From positions 1 to 64,000 of the forward strand of contig CANQPL010000008.1 of NCBI GenBank assembly GCA_947625735.1: a DNA stretch of 64,000 bases. Reading direction: 5' to 3'. Position numbers and translations under genes: made by a program. A model generated the notes under the pieces. The model ran no database searches. It saw only the letters and a list, made by a program, of their open reading frames with translations, and was not told the origin of the DNA. The stretch comes from an uncultured Clostridia bacterium. Lineage in GTDB: Bacteria > Bacillota > Clostridia > Oscillospirales > Ruminococcaceae. This document shows positions 1 to 8,150 of the stretch, piece after piece (the stretch's first letter is position 1; the number at the start of each line of letters is the position of its first letter).

Positions 1-7
1 TTTTATA

Positions 8-12
8 CCTCC
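8..12 (-). promoter_or_regulatory. Ribosome binding site of a gene beyond the left edge
   Basis: Read on the minus strand, this is GGAGG followed by seven A/T-rich bases up to the window edge, the right spacing for a start codon just outside position 1. A small hairpin (CATTGC, four-base loop, GCAATG at 34-49) lies in the presumed leader. No clear minus-strand promoter was found in 50-200. Confidence 0.55.
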
Positions 13-208
13 GTTTTTTTATATGTATGTTTACATTGCTTCCGCAATGGGCATATCAGTTGTTTGAAACAGAACTGTAATCCACTGTATCAATTTTGTA
101 ATCGTTTCTCCTTAACATTTTATTTTTCCGAAACTTTGGGAATAATAATTGCGGAATATATCTGTGCCATTTTCTCATACCATAAACTTAAATTAACTTA
201 ATTTAACC

Positions 209-237
209 TTGAAAAATGATTAAATAAATGTTATGAT
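209..237 (+). promoter_or_regulatory. Sigma-A-like promoter with no following ORF
   Basis: TTGAAA (209-214) and TATGAT (232-237) are separated by exactly 17 bases. Transcription would begin near 244 and run into the terminator at 407-437. No convincing reading frame lies between, so this may drive a small RNA. Confidence 0.5.
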
Positions 238-243
238 AGAAAA

Positions 244-445
244 GAGAAAAGTTAAAATCTTTCGCAAAATTTCTTATTTTACGAAAGATTTCTGTACGCT
301 AAATCATATTTTGAATACCAACTGCAAGTAGATGTCCGGTCAATTTCAAAAATTATACCATGAAAAAAGTAACCGGTAAAATAATGCTTTTTAACTTCCA
401 AACAAATAACAGCCTGTGCGATTTGCACAGGCTGTTATGGCTTTT
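244..445 (+). ncRNA. Candidate small non-coding RNA, about 200 nt
   Basis: The segment is bounded by a promoter-like pair (209-237) and a 13-bp terminator hairpin (407-437). Its 5' part can form a long hairpin: AAATCTTTCG at 255-264 pairs with CGAAAGATTT at 282-291, and the stem continues AAAAT/ATTTT after one mismatch. No ORF with a ribosome site is present. I do not recognise it as 6S RNA, tmRNA, SRP RNA, RNase P RNA or a known riboswitch. Transcription is inferred. The region could instead be a leader or remnant. Confidence 0.35.
407..437 (+). terminator. Rho-independent terminator
   Basis: A perfect 13-bp stem (TAACAGCCTGTGC / GCACAGGCTGTTA) with a five-base loop is followed by TGGCTTTTTGAGTTTT. 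No gene ends just upstream on the plus strand, so it most simply ends the putative RNA at 244-445. Confidence 0.7.
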
Positions 446-518
446 TGAGTTTTGATGCTCATATGAACAATTCATTTTCTTTGCGTTCAGATACCAATAG
501 AAAAATTTTCACAAACCA

Positions 519-547
519 TTGACTTATTTTTTCAAATGAATTATAAT
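519..547 (+). promoter_or_regulatory. Sigma-A promoter of the 594-2849 operon
   Basis: TTGACT (519-524) and TATAAT (542-547) have a 17-base spacer. The predicted start of transcription is near 554. That lies after the upstream in-frame ATG at 552, so translation must start at the later ATG at 594. Confidence 0.8.
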
Positions 548-593
548 AAAAATGGGTAACTTCGCAAATTATCTTCGGAAAGGACTGTCATTT

Positions 594-1856
594 ATGACTA
601 AAAATAAAAGATCCATACTAATAACAGCAGCAGATGCTCTGTTCAATAAATATATTCTTTTTTCTCTTATCGCAGTAATAATTGTTCTGACTGCTGTTCT
701 CTCGGGCTATGAGGACGGCAAGACAATGCTGTGGGAAACATTGTCGGCATTTTTACTCATTACCGTCACTGCGGTGATACAGAACATAAGACTTTCAAAA
801 ACCGGACTTGACCGCCGCAGTCTTGCGGAAAGCAAAAATCACCTTGATCCTCGCATTGCAGGAGGTGTTGACGATATTTCGGGACTGGGCAGCGCATTAA
901 GTATTCTTGCAGGAATCTCAGCCGCTTTTGCAGGGCTTTTTATAATTGACGGAGGAATTTTTTCTCTTGACAGTTTCGCACTGCCTGCGCTTGCTTGTGC
1001 AGCGGGAGCGCTGTCAAAGGGAGTATCCCTTGCCTATCTCACTTCACAGACTAACACCCTGCACCTTTTTTCTCTTATGGCAGCGGCGTGTTCTGACGAG
1101 AATAAAGATGAGGACAGGATCGCCGACCGTGCAGTTCATTATCCGGGATTTATCAGACAGTTCGGTATTTCATGCACCGCACGGCTGACTGCCTCTGTTT
1201 CCTTGTGCGTTGCTGTTATAATCTGTTCCTTCGGCGGAGCGGGCGCACCGTTTTCCTGCTTCGGTACTGCACTGCTTACAGTTATTTCTCTTTTGCTAAC
1301 CGGTATTTTCCCGAAATTTGACAAAGGTGACTATACCGAAGAAAAGCTCCCCCTCTGGACAAGGGAGCGCAAAAGCTATTGCGTTTGCAATGCTGTTCTT
1401 TTTGCGGTCATTACATTTGTTTTTATGTTCAGCTTTCCCATTCAGAGTGTGTATTCCACATATGAGCCGTCCTTTGACTTTGAATATAATGATGATATAA
1501 CTGCTAAAGTCAATGTGATCTCCTCTCCCGAAAGAACAGATGACAATGCTCCTCTTTTTATTGGATTTTTCGCAGTAAGCGCTTTGTTTGTTATCATAAC
1601 TTCTGCCTGCGCAGATACGGAGAAAGCTGACTTTTCCATAATATCAAGCTCTGCTTTTCTTGGAGGAGCTGTAGTTGTCTTTGCATACATCTATGCGGCG
1701 GCGGTTTTATATCCTGCCTGTGTTCTTGATCCCCTGATGATAATAGTAACCGTGAGCTTCGGGTGTCTCATACTGGGCGTAAATCTTATCTTCAAGGGCG
1801 GTGTTATCCGTTCTATGAAAAGAAAGGAACATAAAAATGAGAACACTGATATTTAA
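594..1856 (+). CDS. Polytopic membrane protein of unknown function
   Basis: A 420-residue, strongly hydrophobic protein with roughly eight to ten predicted membrane segments (the first near residues 20-37 and 46-62) and a more polar external-looking stretch around residues 290-320. The start at 594 is chosen because AAAGGA lies nine bases upstream, and the in-frame ATG at 552 precedes the predicted transcription start. It leads an operon, overlapping the flavodoxin-fold reductase by 20 bases. I recognise no family signature. The spacing of its C-terminal helices faintly recalls the membrane part of a transporter, but I cannot support a substrate. Confidence 0.75.
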   Translation: MTKNKRSILITAADALFNKYILFSLIAVIIVLTAVLSGYEDGKTMLWETLSAFLLITVTAVIQNIRLSKTGLDRRSLAESKNHLDPRIAGGVDDISGLGSALSILAGISAAFAGLFIIDGGIFSLDSFALPALACAAGALSKGVSLAYLTSQTNTLHLFSLMAAACSDENKDEDRIADRAVHYPGFIRQFGISCTARLTASVSLCVAVIICSFGGAGAPFSCFGTALLTVISLLLTGIFPKFDKGDYTEEKLPLWTRERKSYCVCNAVLFAVITFVFMFSFPIQSVYSTYEPSFDFEYNDDITAKVNVISSPERTDDNAPLFIGFFAVSALFVIITSACADTEKADFSIISSSAFLGGAVVVFAYIYAAAVLYPACVLDPLMIIVTVSFGCLILGVNLIFKGGVIRSMKRKEHKNENTDI

Positions 1857-2397
1857 CGGCTCTCCCCGAAAAGACGGAGATACAGCCGCTCTTATATATG
1901 CTCTTTGCAGCAGACTTCATGGAGAAATCTTCACGGTAAATGCATACTATGATGGCATTTCTCCATGCACTGACTGCCGCTTCTGCATGAAAAACAGCGG
2001 CTGTGCAATAAATGATAAAATGACAGATGTATATGAGCAGATAAAGGCTTCTGATAATATTGTAATTGCCTCCCCTATCTTCTTTTCCGAGCTGACAGGA
2101 CCGCTTCTCAGCGTTATGAGCCGTTTACAGACTCTGTTCTGTGCAGCACATTTCCGAGAAGAAAAGAGAGAGCAGATTTTAAAAAGAGGAGCGGTTATCC
2201 TCACAGGCGGGAATGATCTCGGCTCACAAAAAGCGGAGAATACTGCACAAATACTTCTTAAAGCAATGGGCGCAGCGGATATTTTCCCGCCTGTATGCTG
2301 CAAAAATACAGATACCCTCCCCGCTGCGGAAAACGCCGCAGCGTTGGAGGATATGGAGCGTATTGCAAATTTTTTTAACGGAGGGTGTCGGATATGA
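1837..2397 (+). CDS. Flavodoxin-fold NAD(P)H-dependent oxidoreductase
   Basis: A 186-residue protein of the NADPH-dependent FMN reductase/iron-sulfur flavoprotein superfamily. The N-terminal strand and FMN phosphate loop are visible as FNGSPRKDGDT (residues 6-16). A cysteine pair, CTDCRFCMKNSGC (residues 44-56), resembles the cluster-binding loop of iron-sulfur flavoproteins, although the last cysteine is further away than usual. IVIASPIFFSELTGPL is the second flavin-contact loop. It starts inside the end of the membrane protein gene, has AAAGGA upstream, and overlaps the Nudix gene by ATGA, so the three are translationally coupled. A cytosolic flavin reductase role is inferred; the physiological substrate is unknown. 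Confidence 0.8.
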   Translation: MRTLIFNGSPRKDGDTAALIYALCSRLHGEIFTVNAYYDGISPCTDCRFCMKNSGCAINDKMTDVYEQIKASDNIVIASPIFFSELTGPLLSVMSRLQTLFCAAHFREEKREQILKRGAVILTGGNDLGSQKAENTAQILLKAMGAADIFPPVCCKNTDTLPAAENAAALEDMERIANFFNGGCRI

Positions 2398-2849
2398 CGT
2401 ATAAAGGATATGCTGTCTGCGGGATAGTGGAAATTAACGAAAAAGTCCTTTTTGTCCGTCATACCTACGGAAGAGCAAAGAACAGGATACTGATACCCGG
2501 AGGATACGTCAAGGAGGGAGAGCTTCCCGCCCGGGCTATGGAACGTGAGCTTTTGGAGGAAACAGGTGTTACTGCACGTTCTTCCCGCCTTATGGGTATG
2601 CAGTTCAAGCCCGATGAATGGTGTGTGATATTCATAATGGAATATTTGTCGGGAAAACCGCATTCGGACGGATACGAAAACAGCGAGGTACTGCTATTAT
2701 CTCCCGAAGAAGCGGTAAAGCGGGAGGATATTACCAATCTGAGCAGGGAGATAATGACCGCTTATATGAATAGTGATTTTTCTCTTTTAAAGAAAAGAGA
2801 ATATATCCCCCAAAATTCCGATCCTGCCCTATATTCTCTTTATCTGTAG
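2394..2849 (+). CDS. Nudix hydrolase
   Basis: A 151-residue Nudix-family pyrophosphohydrolase. The Nudix box is intact between residues 37 and 60 (GGYVKEGE, then REL-EETGV), with the catalytic glutamates of the REXXEE helix. Such enzymes hydrolyse a nucleoside diphosphate linked to another group with Mg2+. The specificity here cannot be read from sequence. The start at 2394 sits eight bases after GGAGG and overlaps the previous stop as ATGA; a GTG at 2385 would fall within the ribosome site. The gene converges with the flavoprotein gene ending at 2857, and no clear terminator fits in the seven-base gap. Confidence 0.85.
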   Translation: MTYKGYAVCGIVEINEKVLFVRHTYGRAKNRILIPGGYVKEGELPARAMERELLEETGVTARSSRLMGMQFKPDEWCVIFIMEYLSGKPHSDGYENSEVLLLSPEEAVKREDITNLSREIMTAYMNSDFSLLKKREYIPQNSDPALYSLYL

Positions 2850-2856
2850 TCCCGCT

Positions 2857-4107
2857 TTACCCGTCCGCTGCGGATCTTGCTGCGGCAAAAGCAGCTGCCC
2901 TACCCGTTGAAAAAGCGATCTGGAGGTTAAATCCTCCTGTGTAAGCGTCCACATCAATGACCTCACCTGCAAAGTAAAGTCCCTTTACGAGCTTTGACTC
3001 CATGGCAGACGGATTTATCTCACTGATCTTCACTCCGCCGCTTGTGACGATCGCCTCCTCAATTGGACGGTGATCCTTTACCGTAAGCGTAAGATTTTTA
3101 AGGAGAACACAAAGTCCATGTCTTTCACTGCGGCTTATCTGATTTGACCTTTTCTGCCCGTCTATACCCGACAGCTTTACTATTACCGGAATAAGCGCAG
3201 AGGGAAGGAGCTTTCCGAGACTGTTTATAAATATGCGGTTGGCATTTTCGGACAGATCCCGCTGTAGGCGAAGATCAAGAGTTTTCTCGTCAAGAGCGGG
3301 TTTTAAGTCGATAACAAGCTGAAATCTTCCCGTTTCATATTTTCTTATATGCCCCGATGCGGATAAAACCAAAGGTCCCGACACACCAAAGTGCGTAAAG
3401 AGCATTTCCCCCATTTCGGAAAACAGAGTCTTTCCCGTTTTGCTGTCCTTCAGGGTAAGCGTCACATTTTTGAGCGACAGCCCCATTGCATCTGCACACC
3501 ATTTTTCCTCAGTAATAAGCGGCACAAGAGAGGGGCGCAGAGGAGTAACGGTATGTCCCGCCTCCTTCGCAAGTCTGTATCCGTCGCCGTCTGAGCCAGT
3601 TTTCGGATATGAGCATCCGCCTGTAGCGATGATCACCGAGTGAGCATAATATGTTTCGCCGGAGGCAACAACACCGACAGCAGTGCCGTTTTCCACTATC
3701 AGCCGCTCTGCTCTCCCCTGTTTAACAGTTACAAATTCCCTGTATTTTTTCAAAGCACGTTCAAAGGCAATAACTATATCCTCCGCCCTGTCGCTGACAG
3801 GAAATACACGGTTTCCACGTTCTGTTTTCAGAGGAACTCCCAGCTCCTCGAAAAAATTCATCGTTTCCCGACAGTCAAATGCCGCATAGGAGGAATACAT
3901 GAATTTTCCGTTAGTGGGAATATTTTCAAAAAAGCTCTCTTTTGTACAGTTATTTGTAAGATTGCAGCGACCCTTTCCCGTGATGAGAAGTTTTTTTCCC
4001 ACACGGGGATTTTTTTCTATAACAAGCACCTTTTTTTTAAGCTCTGCGGCAGTGACCGCCGCCATAAGTCCCGCTGCTCCGCCGCCGATAATAATTATAT
4101 CAGTCAT
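2857..4107 (-). CDS. BaiN/HI0933-like NAD(P)/FAD-dependent oxidoreductase
   Basis: A 416-residue flavoprotein. The N-terminal dinucleotide fold carries GGGAAG (residues 8-13) and a charged strand end IEKN. The GKGRCNLTN motif near residue 50 and the C-terminal GEVIDVDAYTGGFNLQ stretch are hallmarks of the HI0933/YhiN/BaiN family. The start at 4107 is preferred to the longer frame because AAGGA lies upstream and because the family begins directly at the FAD loop. It is the last gene of the minus-strand operon, 13 bases after the RpiR-type regulator. Family members include a bile-acid-pathway flavin reductase, but that reaction should not be assumed here. Confidence 0.88.
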   Translation of the reverse strand: MTDIIIIGGGAAGLMAAVTAAELKKKVLVIEKNPRVGKKLLITGKGRCNLTNNCTKESFFENIPTNGKFMYSSYAAFDCRETMNFFEELGVPLKTERGNRVFPVSDRAEDIVIAFERALKKYREFVTVKQGRAERLIVENGTAVGVVASGETYYAHSVIIATGGCSYPKTGSDGDGYRLAKEAGHTVTPLRPSLVPLITEEKWCADAMGLSLKNVTLTLKDSKTGKTLFSEMGEMLFTHFGVSGPLVLSASGHIRKYETGRFQLVIDLKPALDEKTLDLRLQRDLSENANRIFINSLGKLLPSALIPVIVKLSGIDGQKRSNQISRSERHGLCVLLKNLTLTVKDHRPIEEAIVTSGGVKISEINPSAMESKLVKGLYFAGEVIDVDAYTGGFNLQIAFSTGRAAAFAAARSAADG

Positions 4108-4120
4108 ATTTCTGTTTTCC

Positions 4121-4999
4121 TTAATAATCCTGATCGTCAGATTTTTCAAACACCTCATACTCGTCCCAGATCTGTTCAAGGCGTTCAAAGTTATGCTCCA
4201 CATATTCACGCTTACGCATACCCACTGCCGAAATAAGCGCATTTATAAGGCTCATGGGAGCCACAAGTGAATCCGCAAAGGAGGACATATCGCTGTGGGC
4301 AAGAAGCAGATGATCCGCATATTTTGCCAGAGGTGAAGCCTTGCTGTCGGTGATAGCAATGACCTTTGCCCCGTTTTCGTGAGCATAGCGGAACGCCTTG
4401 ACTGTATGCTTTGAGTAGCGGGGAAAGCTGACGCCTATCATAATATCTCCCCTGCCAATGCCCAGTATCTGCTCAAACATTTCGCTTGTACTGGTGGTGT
4501 GAATGATCTTTACATTGTCAAACATAATATTAAAATAAAAGACAATGAATCTTGCCAGAACAGAAGCGGAGCGGGCGCCTATGACATAAATGCTTTTTGC
4601 CTCCACAAGAGCGTCAATAGTGGCATTAAAATCGTCACGGCTTATTTCTTCAAGGCTTTTTCTGATCTGATCGATATCGAAATTCATTACCCTTGCCAGA
4701 ACGTCCTCTCCTGCAAGCTGATCGTTCATCACGTTCATGCGCTGCACGGTGGTGAGCTTGTTGCTGGTAAATTCCTTTAAGGCTTTTTGCATTTCAGGAT
4801 ACCCCTCAAAGCCCAACTCCGAGGCAAAGCGAACAACTGTAGATTCGCTTACCCCTACTATACTCCCCAGCTTCGAGGCGGTCATGAATGCCGCTTTGTC
4901 GTAATGATCGAGGATATACTCTGCGATCTTCTTGTGACCCTTGGACATCCCGGGAAGTCTTTCCGTCAGGATCATGGGCAGATTTGTCTGTTTTGGCAT
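4121..4999 (-). CDS. MurR/RpiR-family transcriptional regulator
   Basis: A 292-residue regulator with an N-terminal HTH_6 domain (about residues 1-77, including the helix VGVSESTVVRFASELGF) and a C-terminal SIS sugar-phosphate isomerase-like domain (about 120-250, beginning IYVIGARSA and containing GVSFPRYS). Family members sense phosphosugars and regulate sugar or cell-wall catabolic genes. No sugar genes are adjacent; it sits in the operon between the ComEC-like pair and the flavoprotein, so its target is probably elsewhere. The start is the only ATG that gives the full helical N-terminus. Confidence 0.88.
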   Translation of the reverse strand: MPKQTNLPMILTERLPGMSKGHKKIAEYILDHYDKAAFMTASKLGSIVGVSESTVVRFASELGFEGYPEMQKALKEFTSNKLTTVQRMNVMNDQLAGEDVLARVMNFDIDQIRKSLEEISRDDFNATIDALVEAKSIYVIGARSASVLARFIVFYFNIMFDNVKIIHTTSTSEMFEQILGIGRGDIMIGVSFPRYSKHTVKAFRYAHENGAKVIAITDSKASPLAKYADHLLLAHSDMSSFADSLVAPMSLINALISAVGMRKREYVEHNFERLEQIWDEYEVFEKSDDQDY

Positions 5000-5047
5000 A
5001 ATTATTACCTCTTTTCAAATCTTTGCCTCCACCGCACGGGCGAGGTA

Positions 5048-5257
5048 TTATTCCTCCTCAAAAAGCGATGTCTGCAAATCGAGGATCTTTTTTTTCCTCA
5101 GCTCAGACTCGGCATTATCTCTGATAAAGCCGTTCCCTTGTCTGATTAGTACATCGCCTTCCCTGAACTCACTCACTGCCGAAAAGGGTACAATGCTCTG
5201 CTTGCCGTCCTCATCAATGACCGATCTTTCCGGCGACAGCCGTTCGAGAATGATCAT
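5048..5257 (-). CDS. DUF3006 family protein
   Basis: A 69-residue protein matching the DUF3006 pattern: a short N-terminal beta strand (MIILERL), then EDGKQSIVPFSAV and a REGDVL segment. These small proteins are typically found beside secreted ComEC-like metallo-hydrolases, as here. The frame also has GTG at 5266 and ATG at 5263, but GGGGGAG lies eight bases from the ATG at 5257, so that start is chosen. It follows the hydrolase stop by five bases. Function unknown. Confidence 0.75.
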   Translation of the reverse strand: MIILERLSPERSVIDEDGKQSIVPFSAVSEFREGDVLIRQGNGFIRDNAESELRKKKILDLQTSLFEEE

Positions 5258-5262
5258 CGGCA

Positions 5263-6264
5263 TCACTCCCCCTCTTTGTGTGTAACATACAGCTTTTCTC
5301 CGTCTGAATAAACGCTTATTGTACCAAGCTCATCGGTACGGTAAATGCTGTTTGTATAAGCCCTGAGCCTTTCCAGTGTTTCTTCATGCGGGTGTCCGTA
5401 GGAATTATCCTTACCGCAGGAAATAACGCAAAGTCCCGGGGTAACACGGCTCAGAAATTCCTCTCCCGAGGAGCTGCTGCTGCCGTGATGTCCTGCCTTG
5501 TATGCCGTAACATTTATGTCTGCGCCGCTGTTTATAAGATCCTGCTCCCCCTCTTCGGAAAGATCTCCCGTAAGCAGCCATGAAACATTGCCGTGATCTA
5601 TCCGCACGGTGACAGAATAATCGTTAAGATCGCTGTAAACCGCTTCGGGTACAGGTGTAAGGACTGTCATGGTAACGGGAAAGCCCCCTGCCTCTCCCAG
5701 CTCATAGACAGCTCCCGCCTTTGCGGCTGTAAGCTTTCCGCCCATATTCTCCACCGAGGTAAGGAACCGCTCATAAGCCTTTGTTGCGGGTACCATATCA
5801 TCGGGCAGACGAGGGACTATCACTTTATCTGCGCCGAATTTGTCTATCACGTCTCCCATACCGCCGATATGATCGGAGTGAGGATGTGTCGCAATAACGA
5901 TATCCAGCCTTTTTATGCCCTTTGAGCGGATAAAATCTATTATATCGTCCGCTGCTTCACGCTCTGCGGCATCAATAAGAATGCTTTTGTCACCTGCAAT
6001 GACAAGAATACTGTCTCCCTGACCGACGTCAATTACATTTACGGAAAAATCCCTTGCATTTTCTGGAAGATACACCGCAGATGAATCATTGAAAACAGGC
6101 ACATCAAGACCGTCCTCAACGTCCTTTAGTGTAATAAGTCCGCTTTCCACCAAAGCACCGAAAGCCGCCCCCAGACAGATGATCATGATAATGATCGACT
6201 TAGGCAGCAGCTCCCACAGCTTTTTCAATACCTGCGGTTTCTTTTGGGAGCGCTTTTTTGCCAT
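5263..6264 (-). CDS. ComEC/Rec2-like MBL-fold hydrolase, membrane anchored
   Basis: A 333-residue protein with a basic N-terminus, one membrane segment near residues 23-40 (likely a signal anchor), and a metallo-beta-lactamase domain. That domain starts at VNVIDVGQGDS and carries the metal motif THPHSDHIGG; later signatures are GDLS and AGHHGSSSS. This is the extracytoplasmic nuclease-like domain found at the C-terminus of ComEC, here as a separate protein without the channel. It may act on extracellular DNA or another phosphodiester; this is inferred. It overlaps the end of the YgiQ-like gene by 40 bases, with AAGGAAGGA upstream of the ATG. Confidence 0.85.
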   Translation of the reverse strand: MAKKRSQKKPQVLKKLWELLPKSIIIMIICLGAAFGALVESGLITLKDVEDGLDVPVFNDSSAVYLPENARDFSVNVIDVGQGDSILVIAGDKSILIDAAEREAADDIIDFIRSKGIKRLDIVIATHPHSDHIGGMGDVIDKFGADKVIVPRLPDDMVPATKAYERFLTSVENMGGKLTAAKAGAVYELGEAGGFPVTMTVLTPVPEAVYSDLNDYSVTVRIDHGNVSWLLTGDLSEEGEQDLINSGADINVTAYKAGHHGSSSSSGEEFLSRVTPGLCVISCGKDNSYGHPHEETLERLRAYTNSIYRTDELGTISVYSDGEKLYVTHKEGE

Positions 6265-8129
6265 CTGTCATTCCTTCCTTTGCTGTGGGTGGTATTATTT
6301 TTTTCTGCCGCTTTTCTTCTGAGATATGCGCTGTACTCCTCATCGGGAGGTACAAGGCAGTTACTTCCGAAACCGATAAGATCGGTCCTGTGGGCTTTTA
6401 TCAGTGCTTCAATGCATTTTCGGCGGTTTTCTTTCTTGAAATACTGCAAAAGCGCCCGCTGCATTGCCTTTTCTTCGGGAGTTCTCGGAACATATACCTT
6501 TTTCATGGTATACGGATCAAGTCCCGTATAGAACATACAGGTAGACACTGTTCCGGGAGTAGGATAGAAGTCCTGTACCTGCTCCGGACGCATTTTAAGG
6601 CTTTTAAGGAACATAGCAAGCTCCACTGCTTCATTTAAGGTACTTCCCGGGTGAGATGACATGAGATATGGAACAAGATACTGCTCCTTTCCCACTTGTC
6701 CTGTAATACGATAAAATTTATCCTGAAATTTTTTATAGCTTTCTATATGAGGCTTTCCCATAAGATCAAGAACTGCCGCTGAACAGTGTTCGGGTGCTAC
6801 CTTAAGCTGACCGCTCACATGATAAGTGATAAGCTCTCTCAAAAACTCCTCGTTTTTATCCTCATTAAGATAATCATATCGTATTCCGCTGCGGATAAAG
6901 ACCTTTTTAACGCCCTTTATTTTTCTCAGCTCCCGCAGAATTTCCAGATACTCACTGTGATCTGTCTCCAGATTTTTACAGGGAACAGGAGCAAGACACT
7001 TTTTTCCTTTGCACAGTCCCCTGCTCAGCTGTCCTGTGCAGGAAGGCGCACGGAAATTTGCGGTAGGTCCTCCAACGTCATGGATATAGCCCTTGAAATT
7101 GGGGAGAGTGGTGAGAAGCCTTGCCTCCCGCAAAATGCTTTCCTTGCTCCTTACAGATATTCGCCTGCCCTGATGCAGGGCAATAGAACAGAAATTGCAG
7201 CCTCCAAAGCATCCGCGGTTATGAGTTATGGAAAATTCCACCTCCTTTATGCCCGGAACGCCGCCCTCCGATTCATACATGGGGTGATACGTTCGCATAT
7301 AGGGAAGCTCATAAACATGGTCAAGCTCAGGTGTGGTAAGGGAAAGAGCAGGAGGAAGCTGTACCAGCATTTTTGAAGTCTGACGCTGGATAACCGTTTT
7401 CCCGTATACCTCGTCCTGCCAGTCGTACTGGATACGGCAGGCTTTGGCGTATGCCTCCTTATTTTCTCTGCAAAGAGCAAGTGACGGACATTCTGCCGCT
7501 CCGTAGGGCGTTTCCTCGGGCGGACAGAGATAAGCAGTACCACGTATATCACGAAGCTCTGTTATCCTTTCCCCCGCTCCGAGACGTCTGCATATTTCCG
7601 TGATCTGATGCTCTCCCATGCCGTACATCAGCAGATCGGCTCCGCTGTCCTCAAGAATAGAGGGGCGGACGGCATCGTCCCAGTAATCATAATGAGCAAA
7701 ACGCCTGAGAGATGCCTCCAATCCTCCTATAGCTACTGCCATATCATTACCGAAAATACGTTTGACTGCCCTTGTATAGACAATAGTCGCACGATCGGGA
7801 CGTTTTCCTGCCTTGCCTCCCGCAGTATACGCATCATCGGAGCGCTTTTTCTTTGCAGCGGTATAATGGGCTACCATAGAATCAATGTTTCCGCCTGTAA
7901 TCAGAAATGCGTATTTAGGCTTGCCAAGCTTTGTAAGATCACGGTCATTTTTCATGTCGGGCTGGGCAATTATCCCCACAGTAAATCCCTGATCCTCCAC
8001 CATGCGGGATATTATAGAGATGCCGAATGACGGGTGATCCACATAGCTGTCCCCCGTTATACATATAAAGTCAAGCTGAGTAATACCACGCTGCTCCATA
8101 TCCTCTCTTGAAACAGGAAGAAAAGGCAT
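6225..8129 (-). CDS. YgiQ-family radical SAM protein
   Basis: A 634-residue UPF0313/YgiQ protein. The N-terminus, with FICITGDSYVDHPSFG, is the typical cobalamin-binding-like opening of this family. The radical SAM cluster motif is CFGGCNFCS, in mid-protein. A basic tail rich in lysine and arginine ends the protein. The start has GGAGGTGA upstream. It lies 21 bases after ftsK, in the tepA operon. YgiQ proteins are widespread and conserved but their reaction is not established. Confidence 0.92.
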   Translation of the reverse strand: MPFLPVSREDMEQRGITQLDFICITGDSYVDHPSFGISIISRMVEDQGFTVGIIAQPDMKNDRDLTKLGKPKYAFLITGGNIDSMVAHYTAAKKKRSDDAYTAGGKAGKRPDRATIVYTRAVKRIFGNDMAVAIGGLEASLRRFAHYDYWDDAVRPSILEDSGADLLMYGMGEHQITEICRRLGAGERITELRDIRGTAYLCPPEETPYGAAECPSLALCRENKEAYAKACRIQYDWQDEVYGKTVIQRQTSKMLVQLPPALSLTTPELDHVYELPYMRTYHPMYESEGGVPGIKEVEFSITHNRGCFGGCNFCSIALHQGRRISVRSKESILREARLLTTLPNFKGYIHDVGGPTANFRAPSCTGQLSRGLCKGKKCLAPVPCKNLETDHSEYLEILRELRKIKGVKKVFIRSGIRYDYLNEDKNEEFLRELITYHVSGQLKVAPEHCSAAVLDLMGKPHIESYKKFQDKFYRITGQVGKEQYLVPYLMSSHPGSTLNEAVELAMFLKSLKMRPEQVQDFYPTPGTVSTCMFYTGLDPYTMKKVYVPRTPEEKAMQRALLQYFKKENRRKCIEALIKAHRTDLIGFGSNCLVPPDEEYSAYLRRKAAEKNNTTHSKGRNDRWQKSAPKRNRRY

Positions 8130-8150
8130 ATTCTCACCTCCACAAAATGC

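Noticed and set aside
1947..2663. A 238-codon minus-strand frame over the flavodoxin and Nudix genes
   Set aside because: Both plus-strand genes show clear motifs and coupling; the antisense frame has neither.
3640..4236. A 198-codon plus-strand frame over the flavoprotein gene
   Set aside because: Shadow of BaiN-like and RpiR-like genes on the minus strand; no ribosome site or motif.
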